Shown: positions 13,501 to 25,500 of the stretch, piece by piece
How positions within the stretch are numbered: the stretch's first letter is position 1
How the letters are laid out: the number at the start of each line of letters is the position of its first letter
From: Eunapius fragilis
Lineage: Eukaryota; Porifera; Demospongiae; Spongillida; Spongillidae
Assembly (NCBI GenBank): GCA_963681505.1
Contig: OY811984.1
Span: 1,961,772-2,025,771 of the forward strand
DNA length: 64,000 nucleotides
Direction of reading: 5' to 3'
Translations under genes and position numbers: made by a program
The notes under the pieces: model-generated
The model's input: only the letters and a program-made list of their open reading frames with translations
What the model was told of the DNA's origin: nothing
The model's database searches: none

Positions 13501-16500
13501 GTGAGTCATATATGTTAATATAGCAAGTTGTAAATATATACTTCATCACCCTTTGTAACTTGACATGATAGTCTTTGTAACTTTGGACAGGATCAGGTCT
13601 GGACACTCTTAGATTCACTACACCTCACGACAGCAGTCTACCCCATAGAAAAGCGTGTCATATGGGCGTGGTTCCATCACGTGAGTCATGTGTTTCTGCA
13701 AAAGTTCAAATTTCTATTTCTATTACCCTCTGTAACTTTGGACAGGATGGTCTGGACACTCTTAGAGTCACTACACCTCACTACAGCAGTCCACCCCATA
13801 GAAAGGCGTGTCATATGGGCGTGGTTCCGTCACGTGAGTCATGTGTTTCTGCAAATGTTCAAATTTCTATTTCTATTACCCTCTGTAACTTTGGACAGGA
13901 TGGTCTGGACACCCTTAGATTCACTACACCTCCTGACAGCAGTCTACCCCATAGAAAGGACGTGTCATATGGGCGTGGTTCCGTCAAGTGAGTCATGTGT
14001 TTCTGCATATGTTCAAATTTCTATTTCTATTACCCTCTGTAACTTTGGACAGGATGGTCTGGACACTCTTAGAGTCACTACACCTCACTACAGCAGTCTA
14101 CCCCATAGAAAGGCGTGTCATATGGGCGTGGTTCCGTCACGTGAGTCATGTGTTTCTGCAAATGTTCAAATTTCTATTTCTATTACCCTCTGTAACTTTG
14201 GACAGGATGGTCTGGACACTCTTAGAGTCACTACACCTCACTACAGCAGTCTACCCCATAGAAAGGCGTGTCATATGGGCGTGGTTCCGTCACGTGAGTC
14301 ATGTGTTTCTGCAAATGTTTAAATTTCTATTTCTATTACCCTCTGTAACTTTGGACAGGATGGTCTGGACACTCTTACATTCACTACACCTCATGACAGC
14401 AGTCTACCCCATAGAAAGGCGTGTCATATGGGCGTGGCTTCGTCACGTGAGTCATGTGTTTCTGCAAAAGTTCAAATTTCTATTTTTATTACCCTCTGTA
14501 ACTTTGGACAGGATGGTCTGGACACTCTTACATTCACTACACCTCACGGCGCAGTCTACCCCATAGAAAGGCGTGTCATATGGGCGTGGCTTCGTCAGAT
14601 TACTCAACATCTAGCAACACAAGAACTTGGAACGTGTATTTACCTTCGTTTGTTTGGCATGTTCACGAATCCTGAGTTTTTGGAACTATGATTGTTATGT
14701 ACGATTTAGCAACATACAAAACCAATCATTTGTATTTGGGTCAAGGTCTTTCCTCTTCTTAAAAATAGATCAACTGAGTTGAACTGTCTATTCTACATAC
14801 TTTAGAATTCAAAAGTGCCGTTCTTTTGGCCATAATAAACGGAACACTAAAACAAAAAATTTCTCCCATACAGGCACTGATTCTATTCTAATATTGCTTT
14901 GCTGCATATACACATAAATTAAATTACAAGAGGTCAATTAATAAACGCATAACCATTTGGAGGTAGAACAACACATTGCTTCTCCTGCACTGTTATGGAG
15001 ACACAAAGTGTGGTCAGATGTTTTGCTTCAGTATATATCAATTCATCATTTTCACTGACGCACTTAAATGGTTTTAATAAGTATTCATTCACTTCCGTTG
15101 TTGATTTTGTAGCTGCTCTAGACTTATGTGGTCTTAATGGTTTGATTGCACAGAGTATTGATCTTTGCCTTGATATAAGTGTCCTCGAGGCGTATCGTGA
15201 TTTAGTCCTCGCTGGAATTGACGCATCTGTATTGTATAGATATACTCTCTTCATCGTTATCCTGGCATTAAATTAATTTTTATTAAATGATATACATTAC
15301 ATGCACATGCGCAGGTCATGCATTTTACCAGCTGCTGCTTTCATTTCTGCCATTACTATCATTTCCACCAGCTGCCCCTGTCTATACCTCTCTGTACGGT
15401 CTGTACTATTTACCAGCAACTCTGAGACCCCGCTCCCACATGACTCTAAGGACAGTCAGCGCTTCCTGGTCTGGTATGTATTGTGCGTCGAACATAAATA
15501 CATCTTGCAATGTGCCTTTACTTGTACCGTAGTTGCCACACACGCTGTTGTTCTGTTTACAGCGAATGACAGCGTGTCTATTGTGCCGGTCAAGCGGATC
15601 ATCGAAGAAAACATACAAGTAAAACAACCTTGCAGTGTAAGATGGACCGATTACACAGTTTATGAAGGCACGCTTCAGGCTATAGGTTCGTGAGAAACAA
15701 TGTATTTGTATGTTGAGATGCAGAGCGAAACTTGGTGATCAGGAACTCATGTGGAAATGAAGGAAATACTCGCCAGCATGGAAGAAGAGATAAGCGGTGA
15801 CTCTGACAGCGAAGCGGATGGAGATCACAGTGATGCAGTTGGTCAGAAGAAGCGAAAGAAGATTAATGAAGGTATGCAAACACTAGCGAAACGTTAAACA
15901 TTGCACATCTTATCACATACAGTAGAAACATCCGATGCGGACGTTGCAGTTGAAGATGGCCATGAAGATCTTATTAAGGTTGTTGATATTTTTTAATTAT
16001 AGCTTATATCCTTTAATTTACATAGGTTGGGAAAAAAAGAAAATCAGCTACTTCAGTTGCTTCCAAGAACAAAGTGTCTAAGTTGAAAGAGGCTAGACAA
16101 AGTGACAAACTTCTGGAGGTATAGCTAGAATTATCGTTGTTCAATATACATGCACGCGCATCTTAACTCATGGCTTGTACTTGCAGGAATTAGCATCTGA
16201 AAGAAGTTCTCGTGAGCAACGTCCAGGGTACACAACATTTGAACAATCTGTTCTAGAGGTGAGATATACTTTCATGATGCAAAATTACAGATCACTATCT
16301 GCATTTTATGGTAGGCACTAAAGAACATTGAACGCCATCTATGTGACGTGAGCTCAGTGCTCTCTGTGCAAAGCACAAGTAGTGATCAACAGGTGGGTTA
16401 CAACAATTACTTAATTTGAATAGTCCTGTTTATCAAATTTGATTTTTATACACAGCATAGATCTGCATCTAGTTCACCTTTAACTCGGACACCAAAGGAA

Positions 16501-19500
16501 CAGCATCAAATCAGTGTACCATCATACAAGTGTAGGTTATTTTTCCTTTCAGTACCTGCTCACAATCATTCTGTAACTTTATGCTTCCATAGATGAATCA
16601 ATTGCAGAGTCACCCACTACTCCACGCCCCCTGACGAACACTGTTCAAGATAAAGGTAAAAGCTGTTGAATGATTAATGTCCATGACTGTGTATATTGTG
16701 TGTGCTATTCATCCAGGGTGCTGGCTAGGTGACCCAAACTCACATGTCAATGAGGGGAAAAGGATTTGGGTTGTGGATGGGGATGAAAAGAAAGTAGCAA
16801 TCGCAGAGTCAATTTCAGACACTCCAGCAGAACTGGCAGTTGCCCTTCTCAGTGCTCTGTTCTCTAAACAAGAGATAGCTGCAGGGAACTGCACCCCAGC
16901 CCCCAGCAGGCAAACGCTGAATCCAATTAACATCACAGGAATCAGAAGTAAGTTTCCGAAACTGAATCAACAATATTTTATAATGATCAATAATTCATTT
17001 TTTAGTGCACCTCATGTACAAATTTCCTCTACCAAGTCGCACAGAGGAGGAGGAAAGGTGGAGGAAAATAGTCCATATTAACATGAACAGCAAATGCAGA
17101 AACGTTCGAGCCTCCTAAAAGGGAAACTCTACAAGTTCAGACAATGCAGGATGACTTTTATGTGTTGTTTGTAGTGCCTTGAAACTGAATAACTGAATTT
17201 GCTGATGTTGTACCTGTACGGAATCAAATAAAACAATAATGAATTAAACTGACTAAGTTTACTAGATTCTACCAAGTAAACGGACAAGGTATGCGAGCAC
17301 ATTAATAGCGCGCTTGAACGCGGTTGTAGCGCACAGTATCACTTTTCATCTCTAGTCAGCGCGTCGCTAAATAGCGTGTTTCATCGTGATTAATCTTAAA
17401 ACGCGTAGGATTCGGCCATAATACTGCGATAATCGTGATTAATCGCGCTGCACAATACACACCCTCGCTGGATTACGCAAATCAACGCCAACGCTTTGAA
17501 CGCGTCATGGCGCGTTATAACACGTTACGACGCATGTTTTTTCCTACGGGGCTCCTACTACGTCCGCCCCCTCCACCCAACCCTCCAGCTGATCATGTGG
17601 GACTATGGCTCTCTGGATAGTGATCAGGAGAGGGACTACATCAATGCCAAGATGAAGACACTCCACAGGTCAATGTCCAATGTTGAGGTGGCCAGCCTCA
17701 CAGAGCTCATTGTAGACAGTCAGGGGGTGATGAGAGACTATGCAATGCAGCAGCTAAGGTCCCATAATCTCAGCTCAGAACAAGCTAAAGTGGCATCTCA
17801 TAGCTGTGTGAGCCAGAGAGACATCCAGCGAGTGTTCACCTTGCATGAGTGGTTGATGAAATGCTATGAGAAATCCAAGCCTTATGGAGATCGCACAGAC
17901 TATCACCGCAGAGCATTGTTTGTGGCCCTTGGAATAGTCTACTACATGCGTCTGAACACAAAGTACCGCGAAGCATACAGGGTTCTGATGGACAAAGTAA
18001 GCAAGCTTCACAATGAAGTAGGATTTTATAAAGCTTTTACTGATGAGCTAGACTGGTTCATTGATCGGGTGGACCTGCCACAGGGTATTGCCAAGACCCA
18101 GGCCCTGAAAGAAAACATATTTGCTACCATCATCTGCACAGTCACGCGCACACCCCTGATCATTGTGGGTGCTCCTGGGTCCTCTAAGACCCTCTCATTC
18201 AACGTTACTGTTGCTAACCTCAAGGGTGAAGAGTCCAAAATGTCACTGTTCCGGCAGATGGACACGTATCCCTCTCTCGACCCTCACTACTACCAGTGCT
18301 CAAGGCGCACCACATCCAATGAGATTCAAACAGTTTTCTCACGAGCCATCAATCGTCAGAGGTCATACTTGAAGATCTCTCTGCCCATCCACTGTGTGGT
18401 ATTTATGGATGAAGCTGGCCTCCCTGAGGAAAGTCACGAGTCACTGAAGGTCCTTCACTACTACCTGGACAATCCTGAGGTCTCCTTTGTGGCCATCACA
18501 AATCATGTCCTTGATGCAGCAAAGACCAACCGTGCCATTAGTCTTTTCAGGCCAGAAAGCTCTGGAGATGACCTGGAAACCCTTGCTAAGGGGTGTTTGT
18601 GCTCAAAACCAGATAACCCTCCTCCTGAACTTCAAAAAGACCTTCTTACAGTTACTCATTTTTGCAGGCCTTACCTGAATCTGATGGAGCACAAAGACGT
18701 TAAACAGTTATTTGGTCTTCGAGACTTTATTCATTTTGTGAACTACTTGAGGAGGAAACGCCAGAACATGCTTAATCCTCAGGTGGTGATGGAAGCTCTT
18801 GAAAGGAACTTCAATGCATCGGATGAATTTGAAGTCATTTGTAAACGATTCCTAGCAACTGTGAGTTGTGCACTGTGTATCCATGCTGTGACCTTCACTT
18901 ATTCCTTGTACTCTTGTAGCTTGGTACCCATTTGGATAACGTTACACAGAGACATATCCTTGACATTTTGCGTGACACCCTAGCTGATCGACCAAATGGA
19001 GCTAACCGCACCGAGAATGAAGTTCGGTACAAACTGATCATTGACCCATCAGAGGACGATTCACTCATGAGGCTTCTGTTCACGTTTGGCGTCCTGGATA
19101 GGCAGAACACACGTGTTTTTGTGAGCAGCAATTTCCCTGGGGACACCCACCTGCAAAAGGTACCCAATACACAAGGTCTTTTCAACTTACGTGTACTTCT
19201 TCCCTTCAACTTTAGATCAATACCATTGCCGCAATTTGTCACTCTGCCATTGAGGGACACACAGTTGTAATGGCTCAGACTGATGACATTCATGAGAGCT
19301 TCTATGACCTTTTTAACCAGAGGTTTCGCAGGATTGATGACACCAAAGGACCTCGTTACTATGCCAACATAGCCATAGGGGCCCACTCCAAGCCATGTAG
19401 GGTGCACCCAGAGTTCCAGTGTGTGGTGGTGGTGAAGCAGTCTGAGGTGAAGAACACACCAGCCCCATTCCTGAACCGCTTTGAAAAGTACCGCCTATCC

Positions 19501-22500
19501 CACCATGCCCTTCTGGAGGCTGCTCTGGGCATGTTGCCTCCATGCATGGCTGTTGTGGTGAATACTGTGAGGGAGAAGGTGAGGAAAAGGGATGAAGGGA
19601 TGGGGGCAGGGGATGTAGGGATGGGGTATTGCTCCCACTGGTACCAGGGGATGAAGGAATGGGGTACTGCCCCCACTGGTACCAGAGGATGAAGGGATGG
19701 GGTACTGCCGCCATTGGTACCAGGGGATGAAGGGATGAGGTACTGCTCCCACTGGTACCAGGGGATGAAGGGATGGGGTACTGCTCCCACTGGTACCAGG
19801 GGATGAAGGGATGGGGTACTGCCCCATTGGTACCATGGGATGAAGGGATGGGCTACTGCCCCACTAGAACCAGGAGATAAGGGATGGGGTACTGCCCCCA
19901 TTGGTACCAGGGAATAGGGGTACTGCCCCCACTAGTAAGTACATAATGGCATAGGAGGTGTTTAGTTCCAGTTCATTTAGTAAAGCATTTTCTTTCCCAT
20001 ATACTGCCATTTAGATCAATGAGTTTGTGACATCAGTTAGAGGAAAGGAGAGCTTCTATGGACTGAAGAAGGAAACCACCACAGACTCCTTGCTCCTTTC
20101 CATATTGCCCACAGAGAAGTACACTTACCAGCCCTATGAACCTAAAGATGATCAGAAGCCAGGTGTTGCCATTGAGGTGGTCTGTCTGCAGGAGCTGGTC
20201 TGTGCGTTTAGTACCACTGCAAGGTTTAATGTACTCACTGTAAGTGTTTGATGTGGTGTCAGTGTGGCAATGTGTGCTTGAATGCCATATCTTTCAGTGC
20301 TCATTGGAAGAGCTCAAACTTGATGCACAGCATGTCTCCTCTTATGTGTGTGCAGACCCCGAGTTCAAGGGACTGCTCCAGACACTCACCCCTCAGAGGG
20401 CAAGGCTGGCTGTGGCTGAAGCCATGCAGAAGCTGCACAATGCCCCTCCCCCTCAGGGCAACAATCCAAACGTGGGGCTGTCCCCAGAGGGCTGTGCCAT
20501 GGTGGCCATGGCCGTCCAGTGGTTGGTCAGACACCTGTGCAAGCGGCTCATGCAGCTGATGACTCCCGAGGCCCTCATCATCCACAGGATGGGGATCAGC
20601 TCCTCCTACCTGGTCAACTACCTCAGATACCAGTCCCACTTCTCCCTAAAGACATTGATCAGTTACCGCCTTAATGCCCTGAAGCATGTCAAAATGTAAG
20701 TATAATGTAAGTGTTGTGTTATCTACTGATTGGTTGATATGTTATACTCCAGGTACTGTCCAACTAAGCTTCTATGCTACACCCGAACGTCCTCCCTGAT
20801 AGGTAGGCTCCCGTTATCTCATGTGGGGATAGGTATGGAGATGACACGTGAGGCTATCAAAGACCTTGTGCATGATGACGTGGGTGCTGTTGTGGTCCAC
20901 AAGCTGTCCAATAAGCCCCAGAACAGCATCAGGGAGCTCCTCAAGACCTTTGTGGGGTCCAAATATTTCCAGGTCCTGCTCTTGGTTGCCAACATGGCTG
21001 AGGTGACAGTGCCCATGGTCAACCATCTTCGCATCATGATTGAGGAGGCAGAGAACCAAATCCAGAACCAGTCACCTCCCCTGCCTAAGCTGTTTGTCCT
21101 CCTACTCCACTTTCCACAACACAACTTCCTAAATCCTTGCTACCCAACGCTGTACCTACATGGGTGGGACCACTACTACCTGGACACTATAGGCCAGCAC
21201 CATGGCAATGGTGTCATTGATGTAAAGGATTGGTTCAGCCATTGCTTTTTACCTCAGGATAAGGACTCTGACATCAATGAGGAAGATGACTCCCTGGTCC
21301 AAACAGCAAAAGGTCTTCTGAAGGAGGCCATACCTGTCATATCCTCACGTGTTCCCTTCAGTTCATATGCGGGATTTCCTTTCAATGGACAGCTCAACAT
21401 ATCACAGCGTGATGGTCTCCTTCGTGAACTGCTGATCAAAAAGGAAGTGGGTGTGGTTCTGTGCAAGCACTTCAGGTCCTACTGGAAGCCCAGCATGATG
21501 TCCAGGTATTTGGAGCAGGTGGCCAACCTTGCCCACCAGCAGCAGTCCTCTCTGAATATCACTGATGCCATCCAGGCTGCTTTCAAGGTCACATTCATGG
21601 ACTTCATGGTCATCATGGTGTCCAGGCTAAATGAGAACTGCAACATTGATAGTGTATTTGTAGATGGTGGGTCCCCAGTGGTTGATGCTCTCTTCAGAGA
21701 CCTGCTGGCTGTGTATCCATGTCCTTTGTTGGCTCAGCTGAGGGTGCTTAGCAATAACCTGCAGGCCCCGTGCAATCCAGGGTACATTCCCGTATTCCCG
21801 TTCTTCCATATGGTGATGACCCACATGGACCAGCTGATCGAGCAGTGCAGGAGGGATGCAAATGAAGGTGTTAACGTCCTTGAGAACGTTACCGTGGCTA
21901 CCAGCAGTCAACCTCACGACATGGGGGCGGAATTTAGAAGCCTTTGTGAGAGGATGTTGTCTGCCCTCAAAGATAGGGCAAAGGTGAGCATCAGTGTGTG
22001 TTTGCTTTTTTGGTGTATGCTCTCCTCCCCCCTATGCAGATTACATATACATGCACCTTCTCTCTCATTAACAGAGTGCTTTAAAGGAGTGTGTGGTTGT
22101 ATGTGTGCAGACAGTTGCTAAAACCCCTGAACTGTGGTCCCGATACTTCAAAAACTTCATCTCCTCAAAGCTCCATCTTGCGGCCCTTGAATCAACCATT
22201 GAGAAACAGATCATTCAAGAGGTGTTCTGCGACCTCGAAACGTTTGAAATTACTGAGAAGATTGTGTACCTCCACACCTACATGGCTGTGTACCAGCTGG
22301 ACCTAGCCAAGGTAGCAACCATCCTTCGCTCACTTGCTTTGCTTCAAAGGATTAAAACAGTTTCTCCTGCAATACTTTCAACTCCACCCCCACCTCCTAC
22401 TAAGCACTCTGTCAGCCAATCAGGAAGTGCCCTCAGTGACCAGCATTTAAGCACATTTGTCATCAATGCTCTATTTAAAGCCCTCCATGGTTGCTTGTAT

Positions 22501-25500
22501 GCAGGCTTATCTCAGACAGGTGCACTAGAGCAGCTGAAGCAGTGGTACAAGGCTTACCTGGACATTATAATGACTCTCCCCTCTCTTGCCGACATCATCA
22601 GTGCGGGTCTGGCTATGTGTGATGAAGCTGCAGACATGGAGCAGGTGAGGGCCCAGTCAAACGTGATGCAGGCAACCTTTGCAGTCCTCCAGTGCAAGCC
22701 AGATTGTGACAGCGAGGTGCTTAATGTGGGGCAGAAGGTGTTCCGTATTCTATTTACAAGGCACTTCAAGGAGAATGGAGAGGTACTTGTTACATGTGTA
22801 TTTGTGTGGGCAAATAATGCACATACCTGTATCTGTGTGTACTTATTTGTACTGAGATACTTGTTGCAGCTTTGTTACGAATTGTTTGAGTGCAAATGTG
22901 TTGTGTGTATGTGTGTGTGTGGAGAGAACATTTTCGGGTTTGGATCCTATGTTATCGCGCCTGTGTAAATTGTACCTTGTGAAATGGCCATCTGTGCATG
23001 CATCTGGATGTGTAGGAGGTTTTTAATTATGATCCTATTTCAGCTGAACGGCAGGTGTCCCCATCTTATAGAGGTGTGCCGGGTGGCGATGGTGGAGTGT
23101 CACAAGGTCACACCCTCATATCATGGCCAGGTCCACAGACTCATGGAGAGGATATTCAGTCACTACTTCCCGGCACGCCGCACATGTTTCCACCGAGAGG
23201 GCTGTGTTTGGTTCCTGCAATATGCCAACTGTCAGTTATCACTAGCAGCTAAAACAGATGCTGGCAAACTGACCAAAGAGTTGTCTCAAAATGACTGGAG
23301 TGGAGATTTGCAGATGTCCAAGCTTTATCTGTCTTGTATGCTGGGTGAACAACAAGTTGGTGGTAGCCCAAGTTCAGAGCAGGGTCCCCAGGACCCACTA
23401 GCTCTATATAATAGCAAGGTGAGATTATATGTTTTCTATGCTTGTATGTAGGAGTAGTAAAAATGTAATTAACTACTTGTGTTAGATTTTTTTTTCATAA
23501 TCACATGTGTATGGACTCAAGCAAAATTGCCCTTCTGTGTAATTTAAATCTGTATATCTGCAACCTTACAAGTCTTTCCTTTCAAATCACCTATACTCCA
23601 CACCTAAACAGCTTTTAGTGCTAGTAGATTTCTTTTGCAAAGTTTGCCAACCCATCCAATTAGAATTGCAGGTGCAAATGCCTTATGCTGATCAAATCTG
23701 GTAAATGTATAGAAGAGTCCTGTAATTATTTAGTTGCTCAGAACATTGACTTACAGTTGCAAGGTGTAAAGGAATGGGAACGAGGTGGACATGGGAACTT
23801 CGTGTCTCCACAGCAGCCCTGAGAGAGAACTATCCTACCCAAGGGAAACCTGGGATTACGGACCAATGGCATGCGTTATTGCCTAGTATAAAATGCGCAT
23901 GTTGTATGGAGTGTGTATGCAAGGTGTCATCTAGTCTCGTACCCAGACCGAAACATACGTAAGGTACAAGTTGATCAAAGTTGTTCTGGTGCACCGGAAT
24001 GTTGGTGCTCCAATCAGAATCGAGAGCTAACGTGACGTCACGTTAATTAGATTTCAATAGCATTCCACACTACAGAGAGGAGCCTGGTACTTGATCGTGC
24101 GTGCGTGCTAAAGGTTGGACATGTGTCTAAAACGAAGGTAAAGCCATTTTAGTAGGAAAGGACTCATTATGGAGTACGTCTAAAATCTGTTCTGAATCGC
24201 TGTTTCAGCCCATTGCGTTCATTACTCTGAGAGTATCATTGTGGTGGTAGCCTTTTCTCTCTGTAGCATAAACAAACACGGACTCGCTTAACAAACCTAA
24301 CGTTTTATCATGATGACGTTACTATGACGACTAAAAATTATCACATTCCACAGTGAACAACTTCGATCAACTTGTTGCTAACAATTGTTAATAATCCTTG
24401 ATTATACATGTATTCTCTTTCATATGTACAGAAGCAAGAATAAATACACAATATTATTGTACAAATAGTTAATTAGGAAAACACATTACATAGAAAAAAT
24501 TCTGGAGGCCAAGAGAGGGAGCACATCTTGCCAACACAGCTCTAGCCAAAGCCCAAACCAGGGTGAAGTTCAGCCTGCTGTATAGCTCTGTGGGCACCTT
24601 ACCATTGTGGAAAGAGGTGATGATGGCCAGGCGAGAGAGAGTAGATTGGGCTTCCCTACCCCAGTTTCCATAAGTCTGCTGCAAGTGGGATACACACCCA
24701 ACCCAGCTCTGAACACTTTGGGTCATTTGATTTGTGCTTCCTGACCTCGCCTCCTCCACTGCAGCCCCATCAGACAAGCTTGCTGCTGTTAGGATAGAAG
24801 GGATTAAGGGAGAGGTCACCGTGATGTCAAGGGCAGCATGTTTCCCTCTCTCCCAATTGAGGACAAGTCCATCTGCTGGCCGGGTGCGGCTTAAGTCTGG
24901 TGTAATGCCACTGCCCAACTCTACTCTCACTCCAAGATGGGCATGATGGCAACACTCAACAATCATGTTACGCAGATGGTTGTGGCGGTTAACGACATCA
25001 CCACCCCGTTTACAGGTAATAGCATGGTTGCCAAGGCGGTCAAGAGCTAAGCCAGGACACAGAGAGCACGAGGAGCCTCTAGCTGTGTCTATCCCTAGCC
25101 ACCATTGGATGGAATTTTGCAGCTCATTAGGGTCAAGGTGTAGGCTGAGGCCAGGAGAAGGTGTGACCAGTAGCCAAGATGCAGCATGCATTGAGGTACT
25201 GACACAGAGAGCAGCCGAGCCATGTCGGCAGGTGATGATGCTTCCAACAACAAAGAGAACTGGTGGTCCTTTAGTTTCTTTGACAGTACCCTTTGGTGAA
25301 TGGGTGAGGTAGTGATAGCATCCGCAGAGATTACCTCAGACGGGGAGACAAGCTTGTTGAAGAGATCAAACGTGTGAGATAGGTGTGGATTCTGTGCATC
25401 ACCAAAGCCGGAAGCACAAAGGGAGGCAATATAGGCAGCTGAGGAGTGGTGGGAAACTGAGCGAAGCCCAAGACCTCCGTGACTTAGGTTCAGTTGGGCC

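Larger units (their letters stand above)
12956..17550. mobile_element. 4.6 kb TIR element inserted in an RNF213 exon, carrying a BEN gene
   Basis: The ends are CCCGTAGGAAAA at 12,956 and its reverse complement ending at 17,550 (12 bp perfect, 13 if the flanking C/G is counted). The host exon reads AGAGGC before it and GCTCC after it, so a GC dinucleotide is duplicated at 12,954-12,955 and 17,551-17,552. Both subterminal regions (about 12,970-13,090 and 17,290-17,530) are crowded with CG-rich motifs such as CGCGATAAATCACGAT. Inside are a satellite (13.5-14.6 kb) and an 11-exon BEN-domain gene, but no transposase I recognise. The superfamily is not assigned. It is probably non-autonomous, or its mobilising protein is not of a kind I know. 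Confidence 0.8.

Noticed and set aside
13662-14691. Long overlapping plus-strand frames of 109-213 codons, with repeated [19 protein letters not shown]
   Set aside because: They run through a tandem satellite whose 153-bp period is a multiple of three, so open frames arise without selection, and more than one frame is open.
12954-17552. The interruption read as an ordinary intron with seamless splice sites
   Set aside because: No AG ends the right side of the element (it ends CCTACGGG), and the two ends are an inverted repeat. Only a shifted acceptor 36 nt downstream could be used.
19313-19901. Minus-strand frames of 113-180 codons rich in PSSPGTSG and [11 protein letters not shown]
   Set aside because: These are translations of the intronic minisatellite and the back of an RNF213 exon.
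22984-23252. Overlapping plus frame with [14 protein letters not shown]
   Set aside because: Shadow of the RNF213 exon 23044-23418 in another frame.
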